The translations under genes and the position numbers were made by a program. A model generated the notes under the pieces. That model saw only the letters and a program-made list of their open reading frames with translations. It ran no database searches and had not been told where the DNA came from. From positions 3,100,001-3,164,000 of the forward strand of contig CP185379.1 of NCBI GenBank assembly GCA_049177215.1: a stretch of DNA of 64,000 bases, given 5' to 3'. Source of the DNA: Pollutiaquabacter aromativorans. GTDB lineage: Bacteria > Bacteroidota > Bacteroidia > AKYH767-A > 2013-40CM-41-45. Numbering within the stretch: position 1 is the first letter of the stretch; every line of letters begins with the position of its first letter. Below are positions 9,136 through 17,657 of the stretch, one piece after another.

Positions 9136-11490
9136 ATGTCAAAGAAGAAGAGGAAAGACGAAAATCCGGTTGAACATTTCATCCTGTCGGAGCTGTATAA
9201 GGCATTCAACCAACACCCGAACAGGAGTTTCAACCACAAGCAACTCGCACGCCATTTGCGTGAACCCTATTTTGATTTTATCGACCGCCTCCCGGATTCG
9301 CCCGAACAAAACCGGGAAGAGCAGGGGGAAGAACTACGCAACGAAATCATCCGCCTCCTGGGTGACCTGGCGTTCAAAGGCGAGTTGATCGAAGTAGAGC
9401 GCGGGAAGTTCAAATTGAAACCGAAGCATTCCTACCTCGAAGGCATCATCGACATTACCGCCTCCGGCGCGGCATTCCTGCTGAGCGAAAACGACGAAGA
9501 TGATGTCTTCATCGCCCCACGGAACGTCCGGCAGGCGCTGCACGGCGACCGGGTGAAGGTGTTCCTCTATGCGAAACACCGCAACCAGCGCATCGAGGGA
9601 GAAGTGGTAGAGGTGCTCGAACGTGCGCGCACCGAATTCGTCGGAACCGTACAGCTCGTCGGCAAGTACGCGTTCGTGGTTCCCGACAGCCCCAAGATGC
9701 TGATCGATATTTTCATTCCCGGACACCTGCTGTCGAATGCCGAGCAGGGACAGAAGGTGATGGCGGAGATCGTCGACTGGCCCAAGAACGCCAAGAACCC
9801 GATGGGCCGCATCTCCCGCGTCCTGGGCTGGCCGGGTGAGAACGACGCCGAGATGCATTCCATCCTGGCCGAGTACGGATTCCCACTGGAGTTTCCCGCG
9901 CACGTGGAAAAGGAATCCGAAGCGATTTCCGAGGAGATCACCCCCCAGGAGATCCGCAAGCGGCGCGACTTCCGCTCCGTCCCGACCTTTACCATCGATC
10001 CGATCGACGCGAAGGATTTCGACGACGCCTTATCGATCCAGCCGGCCGGAGAAGGTCGCTGGGAGATCGGTATCCACATCGCCGATGTCACCCATTACAT
10101 CCGCGAACATACCCGGCTCGATAAAGAAGCCTACGAACGGGCCACCTCGGTTTACCTGGTCGACCGCACCATCCCCATGCTGCCCGAAAAACTCTCGAAC
10201 GGTGTCTGTTCCCTCCGCCCGGGAGAGGACAAACTTTGTTTCTCCGTCGTCGTCGTCATGGACGAACACGCCAAGGTGCACGACACCTGGTTTGGGAAAA
10301 CGGTCATCTTCTCCGACAAGCGTTTCCACTACGATGAAGCGCAGGCGGTGATCGAGACCGGACAAGGCCCCTTTTCCGAGGAGATCGGCCTCATGCACCG
10401 GCTGGCCCAACGCCTCCGCACGGAGCGCTTTCGCAAGGGCGCAATCGCGTTCGAAAAGGTGGAGGTCAAATTTCAACTCGACGAACAGGGTCGCCCCATC
10501 GGCGTCTACCTGAAGGAAAGTAAGGACGCAAACAAGCTCATCGAAGAGTTCATGCTGCTCGCCAATCGTTCGGTTGCCGAGTTTGTCGGAAAACGTCATC
10601 GCGTGACCGGGCAGGGGACGAAAAAAGGAAAGCACCAGGAAGAGGTGGAACACCTTACGGTTGAAGCGAAGCCCTTCGTCTACCGGGTACACGAAGGTCC
10701 CGTGAATGAACGGCTGCAGTCGTTTGCCGCTTTCGCGGGGCGATGGGGCTACCAGATCAAGACCGGAAACGACCGTGAGATCGCCCATTCGCTCAACGAT
10801 CTGATGAAGAGCGTGCGCGGAAAAAAAGAACAAAACGTACTCGAGCAACTCGCCATCCGCAGTATGTCGAAGGCGGTCTATACCACCGATAACGTCGGGC
10901 ACTACGGGCTTGCATTCGATTATTACACGCACTTCACCTCCCCCATCCGCCGTTATCCCGACGTGCTCGTGCACCGTCTGCTCGAACGCTACCTCGCTTC
11001 CGGACAGGATGTCGATGTGGAAGCGCTCGAAGAGCAATGCAAGCACTGCACGGCGATGGAGATCAAGGCAAGCGATGCGGAACGCACCTCGATCAAATAC
11101 AAGCAGGTCGAGTTCCTGCAGGATAAACTCGGACAAACGTTCGATGGCATCATCTCCGGCGTGACCGAATGGGGCCTCTACGTGGAGCTCTCTGAAAACA
11201 AATGCGAGGGGCTGGTGCGCCTCCGCGAACTCGAAGACGATTTCTACGAATTCGACGACACCAACCTCCGCGTGATCGGGTCCCGGACCGGCCGCGTGTA
11301 TTCGCTTGGCGATGCTGTGCGCGTCACGGTGTTAAAAGCCGATCTGCAACGACGTCAGATCGATTTTCGTATGGAGCGCAATCCGGAACACCACACGCCG
11401 CTCATGGAAGCGGAAGCGCGCCGCAGCTCCCGCGAAAGGCCCGGCCGCAATGGTTTCCGGGCCCCGAAGAAGGCGAAGAAACGTCGTTGA
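9136..11490 (+). CDS. rnr: Ribonuclease R
   Basis: ATG 9136 gives 784 residues with the RNase R layout. There is an N-terminal winged-helix-like region and cold-shock domains at about 70-250. The RNB catalytic domain spans about 280-600, with the acidic metal-binding motif DPIDAKDFDDALS near residue 290. An S1 domain begins near 665 (FDGIISGVTEWGLYVEL), and the C-terminus is basic (RRSSRERPGRNGFRAPKKAKKRR in part). The enzyme is a processive 3'-5' exoribonuclease that degrades structured RNA. The longer frame from TTG 9073 is less likely, because MSKKKRKDENPVEHF matches the usual beginning. A strong terminator follows. Confidence 0.95.
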   Translation: MSKKKRKDENPVEHFILSELYKAFNQHPNRSFNHKQLARHLREPYFDFIDRLPDSPEQNREEQGEELRNEIIRLLGDLAFKGELIEVERGKFKLKPKHSYLEGIIDITASGAAFLLSENDEDDVFIAPRNVRQALHGDRVKVFLYAKHRNQRIEGEVVEVLERARTEFVGTVQLVGKYAFVVPDSPKMLIDIFIPGHLLSNAEQGQKVMAEIVDWPKNAKNPMGRISRVLGWPGENDAEMHSILAEYGFPLEFPAHVEKESEAISEEITPQEIRKRRDFRSVPTFTIDPIDAKDFDDALSIQPAGEGRWEIGIHIADVTHYIREHTRLDKEAYERATSVYLVDRTIPMLPEKLSNGVCSLRPGEDKLCFSVVVVMDEHAKVHDTWFGKTVIFSDKRFHYDEAQAVIETGQGPFSEEIGLMHRLAQRLRTERFRKGAIAFEKVEVKFQLDEQGRPIGVYLKESKDANKLIEEFMLLANRSVAEFVGKRHRVTGQGTKKGKHQEEVEHLTVEAKPFVYRVHEGPVNERLQSFAAFAGRWGYQIKTGNDREIAHSLNDLMKSVRGKKEQNVLEQLAIRSMSKAVYTTDNVGHYGLAFDYYTHFTSPIRRYPDVLVHRLLERYLASGQDVDVEALEEQCKHCTAMEIKASDAERTSIKYKQVEFLQDKLGQTFDGIISGVTEWGLYVELSENKCEGLVRLRELEDDFYEFDDTNLRVIGSRTGRVYSLGDAVRVTVLKADLQRRQIDFRMERNPEHHTPLMEAEARRSSRERPGRNGFRAPKKAKKRR

Positions 11491-11509
11491 GAAAATCCTG
11501 ACCCATGAA

Positions 11510-11544
11510 AAAACCCGGCAGCCTGATGTAGGCTGCCGGGTTTT
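11510..11544. terminator. Bidirectional hairpin terminator
   Basis: A 15-bp stem (11510-11524 with 11530-11544) with AAAA and TTTT ends and a 5-nt loop lies between the convergent rnr and TPR genes. It can serve both. Confidence 0.9.
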
Positions 11545-11561
11545 CTGTTGGACGTTTGTGC

Positions 11562-13238
11562 TTACTTGCTCAACTGCCGGATGGCGTCCTCGACGTTCTT
11601 CTTGTCGTCGGGTTCCAGCGGTAGCGCCGCTTTCTTGCGCAGGTAGAGCAAGGCATTGGCGTTGTCTTTCTTGAGGATATAGTAGTAGGCGAGGTAGCCG
11701 TAGGCTTCGATCAGTCCGGAGTTGTATTTCGCGGCGTTGGCGGAGTCCGCTTCGGCCAGCTCGATGTATTTCTCGTAATGCGGCTTGGCCAGGCCCAGTT
11801 CGCTGGTGCTGTCGATTTGCGTATTGGCCTTGGCGCGCCAGAGGTAACCGCTGGCATACTTCGGCGAAAGCTCGTTCACCTTCATCATCGCGGAATCCGC
11901 GGGAGCAAACTGGTGATTGAAATAATAGGAGCGGCCGAGGTTGAAGTAGTCGGCCACCTTCACGTCCTTGCCCAGGGTGATCTTTTCGTTCAGCACCTGG
12001 ATCGCGTCGGGGTAGCGCTTCATCTTCATGTACGCATTGGCGAGCTCGGAAAGCAGGTCGACGCGCGACGGATCCATGCCGTAAGCGCGGCGAAGGTTCT
12101 CGACACCCAGCGAGTCCCGTCCTGAACCGATCAGGATCTTGCCATAGTATTCGTAGTCGGTGACCGTGCGCTTGTCTTCAAGCAGTTTGTCGAACAGTCG
12201 GTTGCACACGAAGAGTCCGCGCTGGTAGTCCTTGATTTCGAAGTAGCAATAGGATTCTACACGCAGCAGGGTGACGTTACCCGAATCGCATTTCTGCTTG
12301 ACCTGGTTGATCTCGTTCAGGGCGTTCGTGTACTCCTTGCTCAGGTAGAGGAAGGACGCGTACCGGATACGCGCGTTGCAGTTGTTGCGGGAGAGTTCGA
12401 GGTACTTGCGGTATTGTTCCTTGGCTTTCTCCAGACGACCAAGGCGGAAGTAGGTTTCACCGAGCTCACGATAAGCGGGGGCGTAGTTGGGATCCAGCTG
12501 AATGGCTTGCTCGAATTCGGCGGCCGCGCCTTCGTAGTTGGTGGAACGTTTGTACAAGCGCCCCTTGCTCACGATCCCGCGTGCGGAGGTCTTGTTGTAA
12601 TCAAGCGCCTTGTTGTAGTAGTCGGCGGCGAGGGTGCCGTTGTTGAGCTCCGTATAAATGTCGCCCAGCAGGAGGTGGATCTCCGGGTTCTTCGGCTCGA
12701 TGGTCAGCGCGCGGTCCAGAAGGGTCTTGGCCTTGTCAAGGTCCTTGTTCGTATAGTGGATCAGGGCTTCTGCGGCTTCGATCAGCACCGCTGCGCTCTT
12801 GGCAGGCGCTTTGGCTACCGCGTCGTCGATCAGTTGCTGGGCCTCGGCTACGCGGCGCTGCGCGTCGGCATAACGGGCCGCGGCTTCCGCATTGGAGGGG
12901 TCTTTTTCCGCAGCGCTCTTGGCTTCGCGAACACTCATGCGATCCATCAGCGACTTGGCCATTCCGATGTTGAGCAACAGGTTGGCGGCATCCGCCTTGC
13001 GTCCCTGCTCAAATACGATCATGGCGGAATCGGCATTGTCGCCGAGGAGATAGTTGTCGCCAAAGAAATAATACAGGTTCCCGTTGGCGGGTTCGCGCGA
13101 GATGAGTTGCTGGTAAACATTCGTCGCGGCATCGTACTGCTCGTTTTCGGTCAGCTTCCTGGCTTCTTCCAGCGATTGCGCCGCGACAAAGCCCGGCAGC
13201 AGCAGTGCGGCGAGCAGGTAACGGAATCGGTTCTTCAT
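11562..13238 (-). CDS. Secreted tetratricopeptide-repeat protein
   Basis: ATG 13238 gives 558 residues starting MKNRFRYLLAALLLPGFVAAQ, a clear Sec signal peptide. The rest is a string of TPR units, for example ARKLTENEQYDAATNVYQQL, AAAEFEQAIQLDPNYAPAY and YFRLGRLEKAKEQYRKYLEL. A GTG at 13250 overlaps the stop of the upstream PstS-like gene (GTGA) and is an alternative start. It is the last gene of the exbB-exbD-exbD-tonB operon. TPR proteins in this position probably scaffold envelope complexes, but no direct partner can be read from the sequence. Confidence 0.85.
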   Translation of the reverse strand: MKNRFRYLLAALLLPGFVAAQSLEEARKLTENEQYDAATNVYQQLISREPANGNLYYFFGDNYLLGDNADSAMIVFEQGRKADAANLLLNIGMAKSLMDRMSVREAKSAAEKDPSNAEAAARYADAQRRVAEAQQLIDDAVAKAPAKSAAVLIEAAEALIHYTNKDLDKAKTLLDRALTIEPKNPEIHLLLGDIYTELNNGTLAADYYNKALDYNKTSARGIVSKGRLYKRSTNYEGAAAEFEQAIQLDPNYAPAYRELGETYFRLGRLEKAKEQYRKYLELSRNNCNARIRYASFLYLSKEYTNALNEINQVKQKCDSGNVTLLRVESYCYFEIKDYQRGLFVCNRLFDKLLEDKRTVTDYEYYGKILIGSGRDSLGVENLRRAYGMDPSRVDLLSELANAYMKMKRYPDAIQVLNEKITLGKDVKVADYFNLGRSYYFNHQFAPADSAMMKVNELSPKYASGYLWRAKANTQIDSTSELGLAKPHYEKYIELAEADSANAAKYNSGLIEAYGYLAYYYILKKDNANALLYLRKKAALPLEPDDKKNVEDAIRQLSK

Positions 13239-13246
13239 GGTTCTTT

Positions 13247-14188
13247 TCACTCGTGTAGGTTGACGATCCGGACCGGCATGGTAGCGGGCAGCAGGCCCAT
13301 CATGCGCACCAGGCGCTGGCCCTGATCGGCGGCGGCAAAGGCGGCAAAGCCCGTGCCAAGCCCGTTTCGGCCCTCCCGGCTGATCACATAGACGTCCCGC
13401 GTCAAGGGATAGGATTTCAGTGCAATATACGCCTGATATGGCTGAACAAAGGCACTTTCGCCTTCGGCAGCCAGGTAAACAACGCGTACTTTCTTCAGGA
13501 ATTCGTTCACCGTAGGATCATCGGAATCGCTGATCCAGTTCACGCTGATGATGCCCAGGGCATTCGGATGCGTGGCGACGTAATCGATCACGTCCGCGTT
13601 CGAATTCGTCGCGTAGCAGTTCGGCGGAAAGTTGCCGCCTTCGAGAAACTCCTCCTTCAGGTAGCGTGTATTCGAGGAACCACTGCGATCAAATACGATG
13701 CGGATGGTGTCGGCGCTCCCTTTTTTCGGATCCAGCATCTTCCAGGTACTGGTTTTGCCTTGCACGATGGCACGCAGTTGCTCGGTCCCCAAGGCGGTGT
13801 CGGGATTGTCGGGATGTACCAGAAGCGCAACCGCGTCGACGGCGATCTTGGTGTAGCGCGGGATGATGCGCTGCTTGTCGAACTCCGTGGTTTCGTCCTT
13901 GGTCAGTTTTCGCGCGGTGATCGCGATGCGGACGGAATCGTTGTGGAGCAATTCGTTCATCACCTCCGCTTCCGGCAGATAACGCGCCCGGATGTTCGCG
14001 TACTTGTAAATGCGCATGAAGGTGTCAAGCTGCACCTTGATCAACGGCTCGTACGATTCGTCCACCACGATGTCGATCGTACCGGAAGTCGGCGTATCGG
14101 TGTACGACGGTCGGTCGGTCCGGTTGCCGCAGGCGAACAGCCAAAACAACGGAAGCAGGTAAAGCAATCGTAGTCGCCGGGTGTTCAT
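13247..14188 (-). CDS. PstS-like phosphate-binding lipoprotein
   Basis: The 313-residue product has a lipobox, LLPLFWLFACGN, so it is a lipoprotein. A periplasmic-binding fold of the PstS type follows. GTIDIVVDESYEPLI, AVDAVALLVHPDNPDT, FDRSGSSNTRYLKEEF (the phosphate-binding serine/arginine loop) and ALGIISVNWISD are all family-like. No Pst permease or ATPase genes are nearby. It starts by 4-nt overlap (ATGA) with the 76-aa membrane gene and sits inside the TonB operon. It may be a binding protein used by the TonB system or a sensor; transport by a classical Pst ABC system is not supported here. Confidence 0.85.
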   Translation of the reverse strand: MNTRRLRLLYLLPLFWLFACGNRTDRPSYTDTPTSGTIDIVVDESYEPLIKVQLDTFMRIYKYANIRARYLPEAEVMNELLHNDSVRIAITARKLTKDETTEFDKQRIIPRYTKIAVDAVALLVHPDNPDTALGTEQLRAIVQGKTSTWKMLDPKKGSADTIRIVFDRSGSSNTRYLKEEFLEGGNFPPNCYATNSNADVIDYVATHPNALGIISVNWISDSDDPTVNEFLKKVRVVYLAAEGESAFVQPYQAYIALKSYPLTRDVYVISREGRNGLGTGFAAFAAADQGQRLVRMMGLLPATMPVRIVNLHE

Positions 14189-14415
14189 GGTTGTTGCGGG
14201 GTTGTTTCGGCCCGATAGGCGCGCAAGCTTCGGTAGAACCGGTACACGCCGTAGATCATCAGCGCGCCGCCGGCGATTCGCCGGTTGTTTGCCGGCACCT
14301 GGCTCGTCGTCCAGAAAAAGAAAACGACGATGCCCGCTGCGCTATACAGGACGGCCATCGTCGCGTTGAGGTAAAACCGGAAACGGGACGCAGGCCGGGA
14401 CGATTCATCCGCCAT
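14185..14415 (-). CDS. Small membrane protein in the TonB operon
   Basis: The 76-residue protein has two predicted transmembrane helices, NATMAVLYSAAGIVVFFFWT (about 17-36) and RRIAGGALMIYGVYRFYRSL (about 45-64), and short charged ends. Its stop overlaps the start of the PstS-like gene and it begins 14 nt after tonB. I recognise no named family. Its position suggests a role linked to the TonB complex. Confidence 0.75.
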   Translation of the reverse strand: MADESSRPASRFRFYLNATMAVLYSAAGIVVFFFWTTSQVPANNRRIAGGALMIYGVYRFYRSLRAYRAETTPQQP

Positions 14416-14429
14416 GCGTGTGGGTTGTC

Positions 14430-15227
14430 TTATTTAAGCGTAAAGTTTACCGGCAGGTTGTACTGCACCTGCACCGGGCGACCGTTCTGGCGACCGGATT
14501 TCCATTCGGGCATGTTGCGCACGACACGGAGCGCTTCTTCGTCGCAACCTCCGCCGATGCCGCGCAGGATCTTGGCGTCCTTGATCTTGCCGTCCTTATC
14601 GACCACGAAGGTCACATACACGCGACCGGAAATGCCGTTCTCGCGTGCGATCGCCGGATATTTGATGTTGCGCTGGAGATACTTGAACAATTCTTCTTCT
14701 CCGCCCGGAAAACTCGGCATCTCTTCCACCACGGTGAAGATCTTACCCTCATCCGGATCGCCCACAACGGGATTGTCCGGAGGAAGATCAACAACATCTT
14801 TCGAACCTTCCTGCGTAACGGTGGATACCTGTACTTCCTTTACTTCCTCCTGGGTGGGAGGAGGTTCCTGTGCTTCTTCATCCTTCACAACCTTCGGCGG
14901 CGTGAACTTGATGGTCTGTTGCACCGGAGGAGGCGGGATCACCGGAGGAGGCGGAGGCGTCGATTTGTCGATCGGAGGCGGCTCGGCCAGCGTGACCACT
15001 TCGGTCACCGTCGACTTGTCGTTGAACTTAACGCTCGAGAGCAGTGTCATCAGCTGCGGGAGCAGGAAGAAGACGATCGCGGCTACGAACGAGATCAGCA
15101 TCGCGGTCAGGATGCGACGCTGATATTTACTGCGGAGAACGTAGGCTCCGAATTCCTTATTCCGGTGTTCGAACACGAGTTCGACCCGATCGGGGTTCAC
15201 CGCGTTATCCCAGGAGAACAACTTCAT
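14430..15227 (-). CDS. tonB: Energy transducer TonB
   Basis: This 265-residue protein has a short cytoplasmic part, one transmembrane helix (about residues 40-65, AMLISFVAAIVFFLLPQLM), and a periplasmic proline-rich spacer with runs such as PPPPPVIPPPP. The C-terminal TonB domain (about 175-265) contains YPAIARENGISGRVYVTFVV and a final beta strand, QVQYNLPVNFTLK. It passes proton-motive energy from ExbBD to outer-membrane TonB-dependent receptors. The N-terminus NPDRVELVFEHRNKEFGAYV is characteristic of Bacteroidota TonB. It is 11 nt after exbD. Confidence 0.95.
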   Translation of the reverse strand: MKLFSWDNAVNPDRVELVFEHRNKEFGAYVLRSKYQRRILTAMLISFVAAIVFFLLPQLMTLLSSVKFNDKSTVTEVVTLAEPPPIDKSTPPPPPVIPPPPVQQTIKFTPPKVVKDEEAQEPPPTQEEVKEVQVSTVTQEGSKDVVDLPPDNPVVGDPDEGKIFTVVEEMPSFPGGEEELFKYLQRNIKYPAIARENGISGRVYVTFVVDKDGKIKDAKILRGIGGGCDEEALRVVRNMPEWKSGRQNGRPVQVQYNLPVNFTLK

Positions 15228-15238
15228 GCTTCGGGCGG

Positions 15239-15883
15239 TTATTTCGTGTTTTCAATGAGGGTCTTCTCCGAGTCCGAGAGGTCCACGATGGCGTAACGGC
15301 CAACGTTGCAGACCAGCATCTCGTCGAGGATGTCGACCAGGTTCTTGTACTTCGACTTATCGTCCGGCTTGATCAGCACGATCAGGCCTTTCTTTTCGGC
15401 CGCTTTCACAGCCGACTTGTGTCGCTTGATGTCTTCGTCGGTATCCGGGATCAAACCGGCCTTGACGGAGTCTTCCACCAGCTTCACCTGGTCGATCACC
15501 AGCTTGTTCTTTTCGAGGAGGATCTTGCGGATGCTCTTCGCTCCGTCCTGGGAATAGTCGGCGATGTTGGTGGACGGCGGTTTGGCGGGATCGTCTTCCC
15601 CGATGTACCAGATGATGCGATCGTTCTCGGTAAGGAGAAGCGAAAGGGTTTGCGAGGCGGGGACTTTGGTGCGCTCCTCGTCTAAGATCTTATCCTTCAC
15701 CGGCATGGTGATATCCATCGTCTTCGGTTTGCTGAAGGTCGTGGTGAGGATGAAGAAGGTGAGCAGCAGGAACGCCAGGTCCACCATCGGCGTCATGTCG
15801 ATGTGCGTGGACGATTTCTTGGCGCGGACCTTTTTGTGTTTGCCCTTGTCGCTACCGCCTTCTTGCTGTTGTACTTCTGCCAT
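15239..15883 (-). CDS. exbD: ExbD/TolR family biopolymer transport protein (second copy)
   Basis: The 214-residue product has an N-terminal charged tail, then HIDMTPMVDLAFLLLTFFIL, the ExbD transmembrane helix with its proton-conducting aspartate. A periplasmic domain follows, longer than in enterobacterial ExbD. It lies between the first exbD and tonB. Two ExbD paralogs in one operon are common in Bacteroidota and may form a mixed complex with one ExbB pentamer. Confidence 0.93.
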   Translation of the reverse strand: MAEVQQQEGGSDKGKHKKVRAKKSSTHIDMTPMVDLAFLLLTFFILTTTFSKPKTMDITMPVKDKILDEERTKVPASQTLSLLLTENDRIIWYIGEDDPAKPPSTNIADYSQDGAKSIRKILLEKNKLVIDQVKLVEDSVKAGLIPDTDEDIKRHKSAVKAAEKKGLIVLIKPDDKSKYKNLVDILDEMLVCNVGRYAIVDLSDSEKTLIENTK

Positions 15884-15927
15884 GGTTCGTGTTCCCGGCT
15901 TGCGCGACGGTTGCCCGTCGCAGCGGT

Positions 15928-16557
15928 TTACTGTTTATCGGTGGCGGGCTCCGCCGTGGGTGCGCCTTCGAGGTTAGTGATCAGGGCGAAACGGTTCGCC
16001 TTATTATCCTGCAGGATCGAGATGACCCGCTTGATGGTCGGAATGTCGGCTTCGCGGTCGCCTTTGATCGCGATGCTGGCACGCGGAGCGGCGTTACGGG
16101 CGACATTCACCCACATGGCCAGCTCGTTGTTCGTAGAATCCTTCGGAATGCCGGGCGTGCTGAGGTTCATCTCTTTCCGCTTGGCTTCGTCGGCCGAGAG
16201 GTATTCCTTCATCTGGTTCATCGGCATGCCCACCGAAGAGAGAACGGAGAATCGCTTGAGTTCCTTCTCTTCGAAGGTGACGTTGAAACGCTCACCCATC
16301 TTCTCGATGATGCTGCGGCGCAACTGCTGTCCTTCTACGTTGAAGAACACCCGGCCACCCTTGTCGATCGTCAGCAGGATCACCCCTTTGTCCGGCAGCG
16401 GAATCTCGCTGACGGAGGAGGGCTGATCGACGACCACCGGCTCGTCCGGGCGGAACTTCGTGGTGAGCATGAAGAAGGTCACCAGCAAGAACGCCAGGTC
16501 GACCATCGGGGTCATGTCCAGCGAAGGACCCTTCTTTGGTATCTTGATTTTCGGCAT
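15928..16557 (-). CDS. exbD: ExbD/TolR family biopolymer transport protein (first copy)
   Basis: This 209-residue product begins MPKIKIPKKGPSLDMTPMVD and continues into a transmembrane helix with the conserved Asp, followed by a periplasmic domain. It shares the DMTPMVDLAFLLVTFF core with the second ExbD but diverges afterwards. It starts 61 nt after exbB and is followed 44 nt later by the second exbD. Confidence 0.93.
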   Translation of the reverse strand: MPKIKIPKKGPSLDMTPMVDLAFLLVTFFMLTTKFRPDEPVVVDQPSSVSEIPLPDKGVILLTIDKGGRVFFNVEGQQLRRSIIEKMGERFNVTFEEKELKRFSVLSSVGMPMNQMKEYLSADEAKRKEMNLSTPGIPKDSTNNELAMWVNVARNAAPRASIAIKGDREADIPTIKRVISILQDNKANRFALITNLEGAPTAEPATDKQ

Positions 16558-16618
16558 TAGTTACGACGTATGGTAGGAGTCCCCGTGCAGGAATATTCCA
16601 CACACGGAAAGCCGGTTT

Positions 16619-17455
16619 TTAGTGGCCCTTCTGCGTGGAAGCGAAGGACTGCACGATCGTGTAGCCGGCCTCGTCGATGCCGTAGGTGATGCTGTCGATC
16701 TTCGTCGTGAAGTAGTTGTACAGGATGATGGCCAATGCCGAGGTACCGATACCGAGCGCGGTATTGATAAGCGCCTCGGAGATACCGGTCGACAGGGCTA
16801 CGGCGTCCGGAGCACCGGCGGTGGCCAGCGCCGAGAACGCCCGGATCATCCCGAGTACCGTTCCGAACAGACCCAACAGGGTCGCGATGGAAGCGATGGT
16901 CGAAATGATGACCAGGTTCTTGGAAAGCATCGGAAGCTCCAGGGTGGTGGCTTCTTCCAATTCTTTCTGAATAGCCATGATCTTACGCTCTTTGTCCAAC
17001 TCGCGGTCGGCTTGCATGCTGCGGTACATGTCGATGCCGGCGCTGACAACGTTAGCAACCGAACCGCGCTGCTTGGCGCACTCCGCTTTCGCTCCGTCGA
17101 GGTTGCCGGATGCTACCAGCGGACGGATGCGCATGATGAAGCCCTCTACGGAACCGGTGCCCTTGGACTTGCCGATCGTGATCATGCGCTCGATAGCGAA
17201 GACCACAACGGTGAAGAACGAACCGAGCAGGATCGGTACGACGAAACCACCTTTGTACATAACAGCCAGGTAGTGATTGAGCGTGCCGATTACTTCTTTG
17301 GGCAGGGGACCTTTTTCCGGATCGCTGTTTTCGAAACCGCTGGGATTACCCATGATGAAATTCCAGATGACGATTCCCAGGACCAGGCACAGCGGAATAA
17401 CCAGTGCGGCAAAGAGACCTTGTATTCCACCAGCTTTAGATTGCTTGTTGCTCAT
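16619..17455 (-). CDS. exbB: MotA/TolQ/ExbB proton channel protein
   Basis: This 278-residue protein has an N-terminal helix, a long cytoplasmic segment and two C-terminal helices. The TolQ/ExbB signature is visible in ISTIASIATLLGLFGTVLGM and TGISEALINTALGIGTSALA. With ExbD it forms the proton-driven motor for TonB. It is the first gene of a seven-gene leftward operon (exbB, exbD, exbD, tonB, 76-aa gene, PstS-like, TPR). The promoter-like element about 100 nt upstream implies a leader of that size. Confidence 0.95.
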   Translation of the reverse strand: MSNKQSKAGGIQGLFAALVIPLCLVLGIVIWNFIMGNPSGFENSDPEKGPLPKEVIGTLNHYLAVMYKGGFVVPILLGSFFTVVVFAIERMITIGKSKGTGSVEGFIMRIRPLVASGNLDGAKAECAKQRGSVANVVSAGIDMYRSMQADRELDKERKIMAIQKELEEATTLELPMLSKNLVIISTIASIATLLGLFGTVLGMIRAFSALATAGAPDAVALSTGISEALINTALGIGTSALAIILYNYFTTKIDSITYGIDEAGYTIVQSFASTQKGH

Positions 17456-17558
17456 GTTATGCTTGTTGGTTAAATGTTTCTTTTTGACGAGGATACTACA
17501 CGAATAAACGACCCTGCGGTCGTTCTATTTCTTTGATTTTTTAAAATTTTTGGAGGAG

Positions 17559-17589
17559 CAAGTATAGGAAATTCCCCTTATATCCAAAA
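17559..17589 (-). promoter_or_regulatory. Promoter of the exbB operon (TTTTG-N18-TATACTTG)
   Basis: On the minus strand TTTTG (17589-17585) is followed after 18 nt by TATACTTG (17566-17559). This fits the Bacteroidota -33 TTTG and -7 TAnnTTTG spacing with one mismatch in the -7 box. It lies about 105 nt before exbB. Confidence 0.5.
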
Positions 17590-17657
17590 CCGGACAACCA
17601 CCGATTTAACGCAATCGTGACATTGCGCCGACACCTTTACAAAGTCCTGATTATCTG

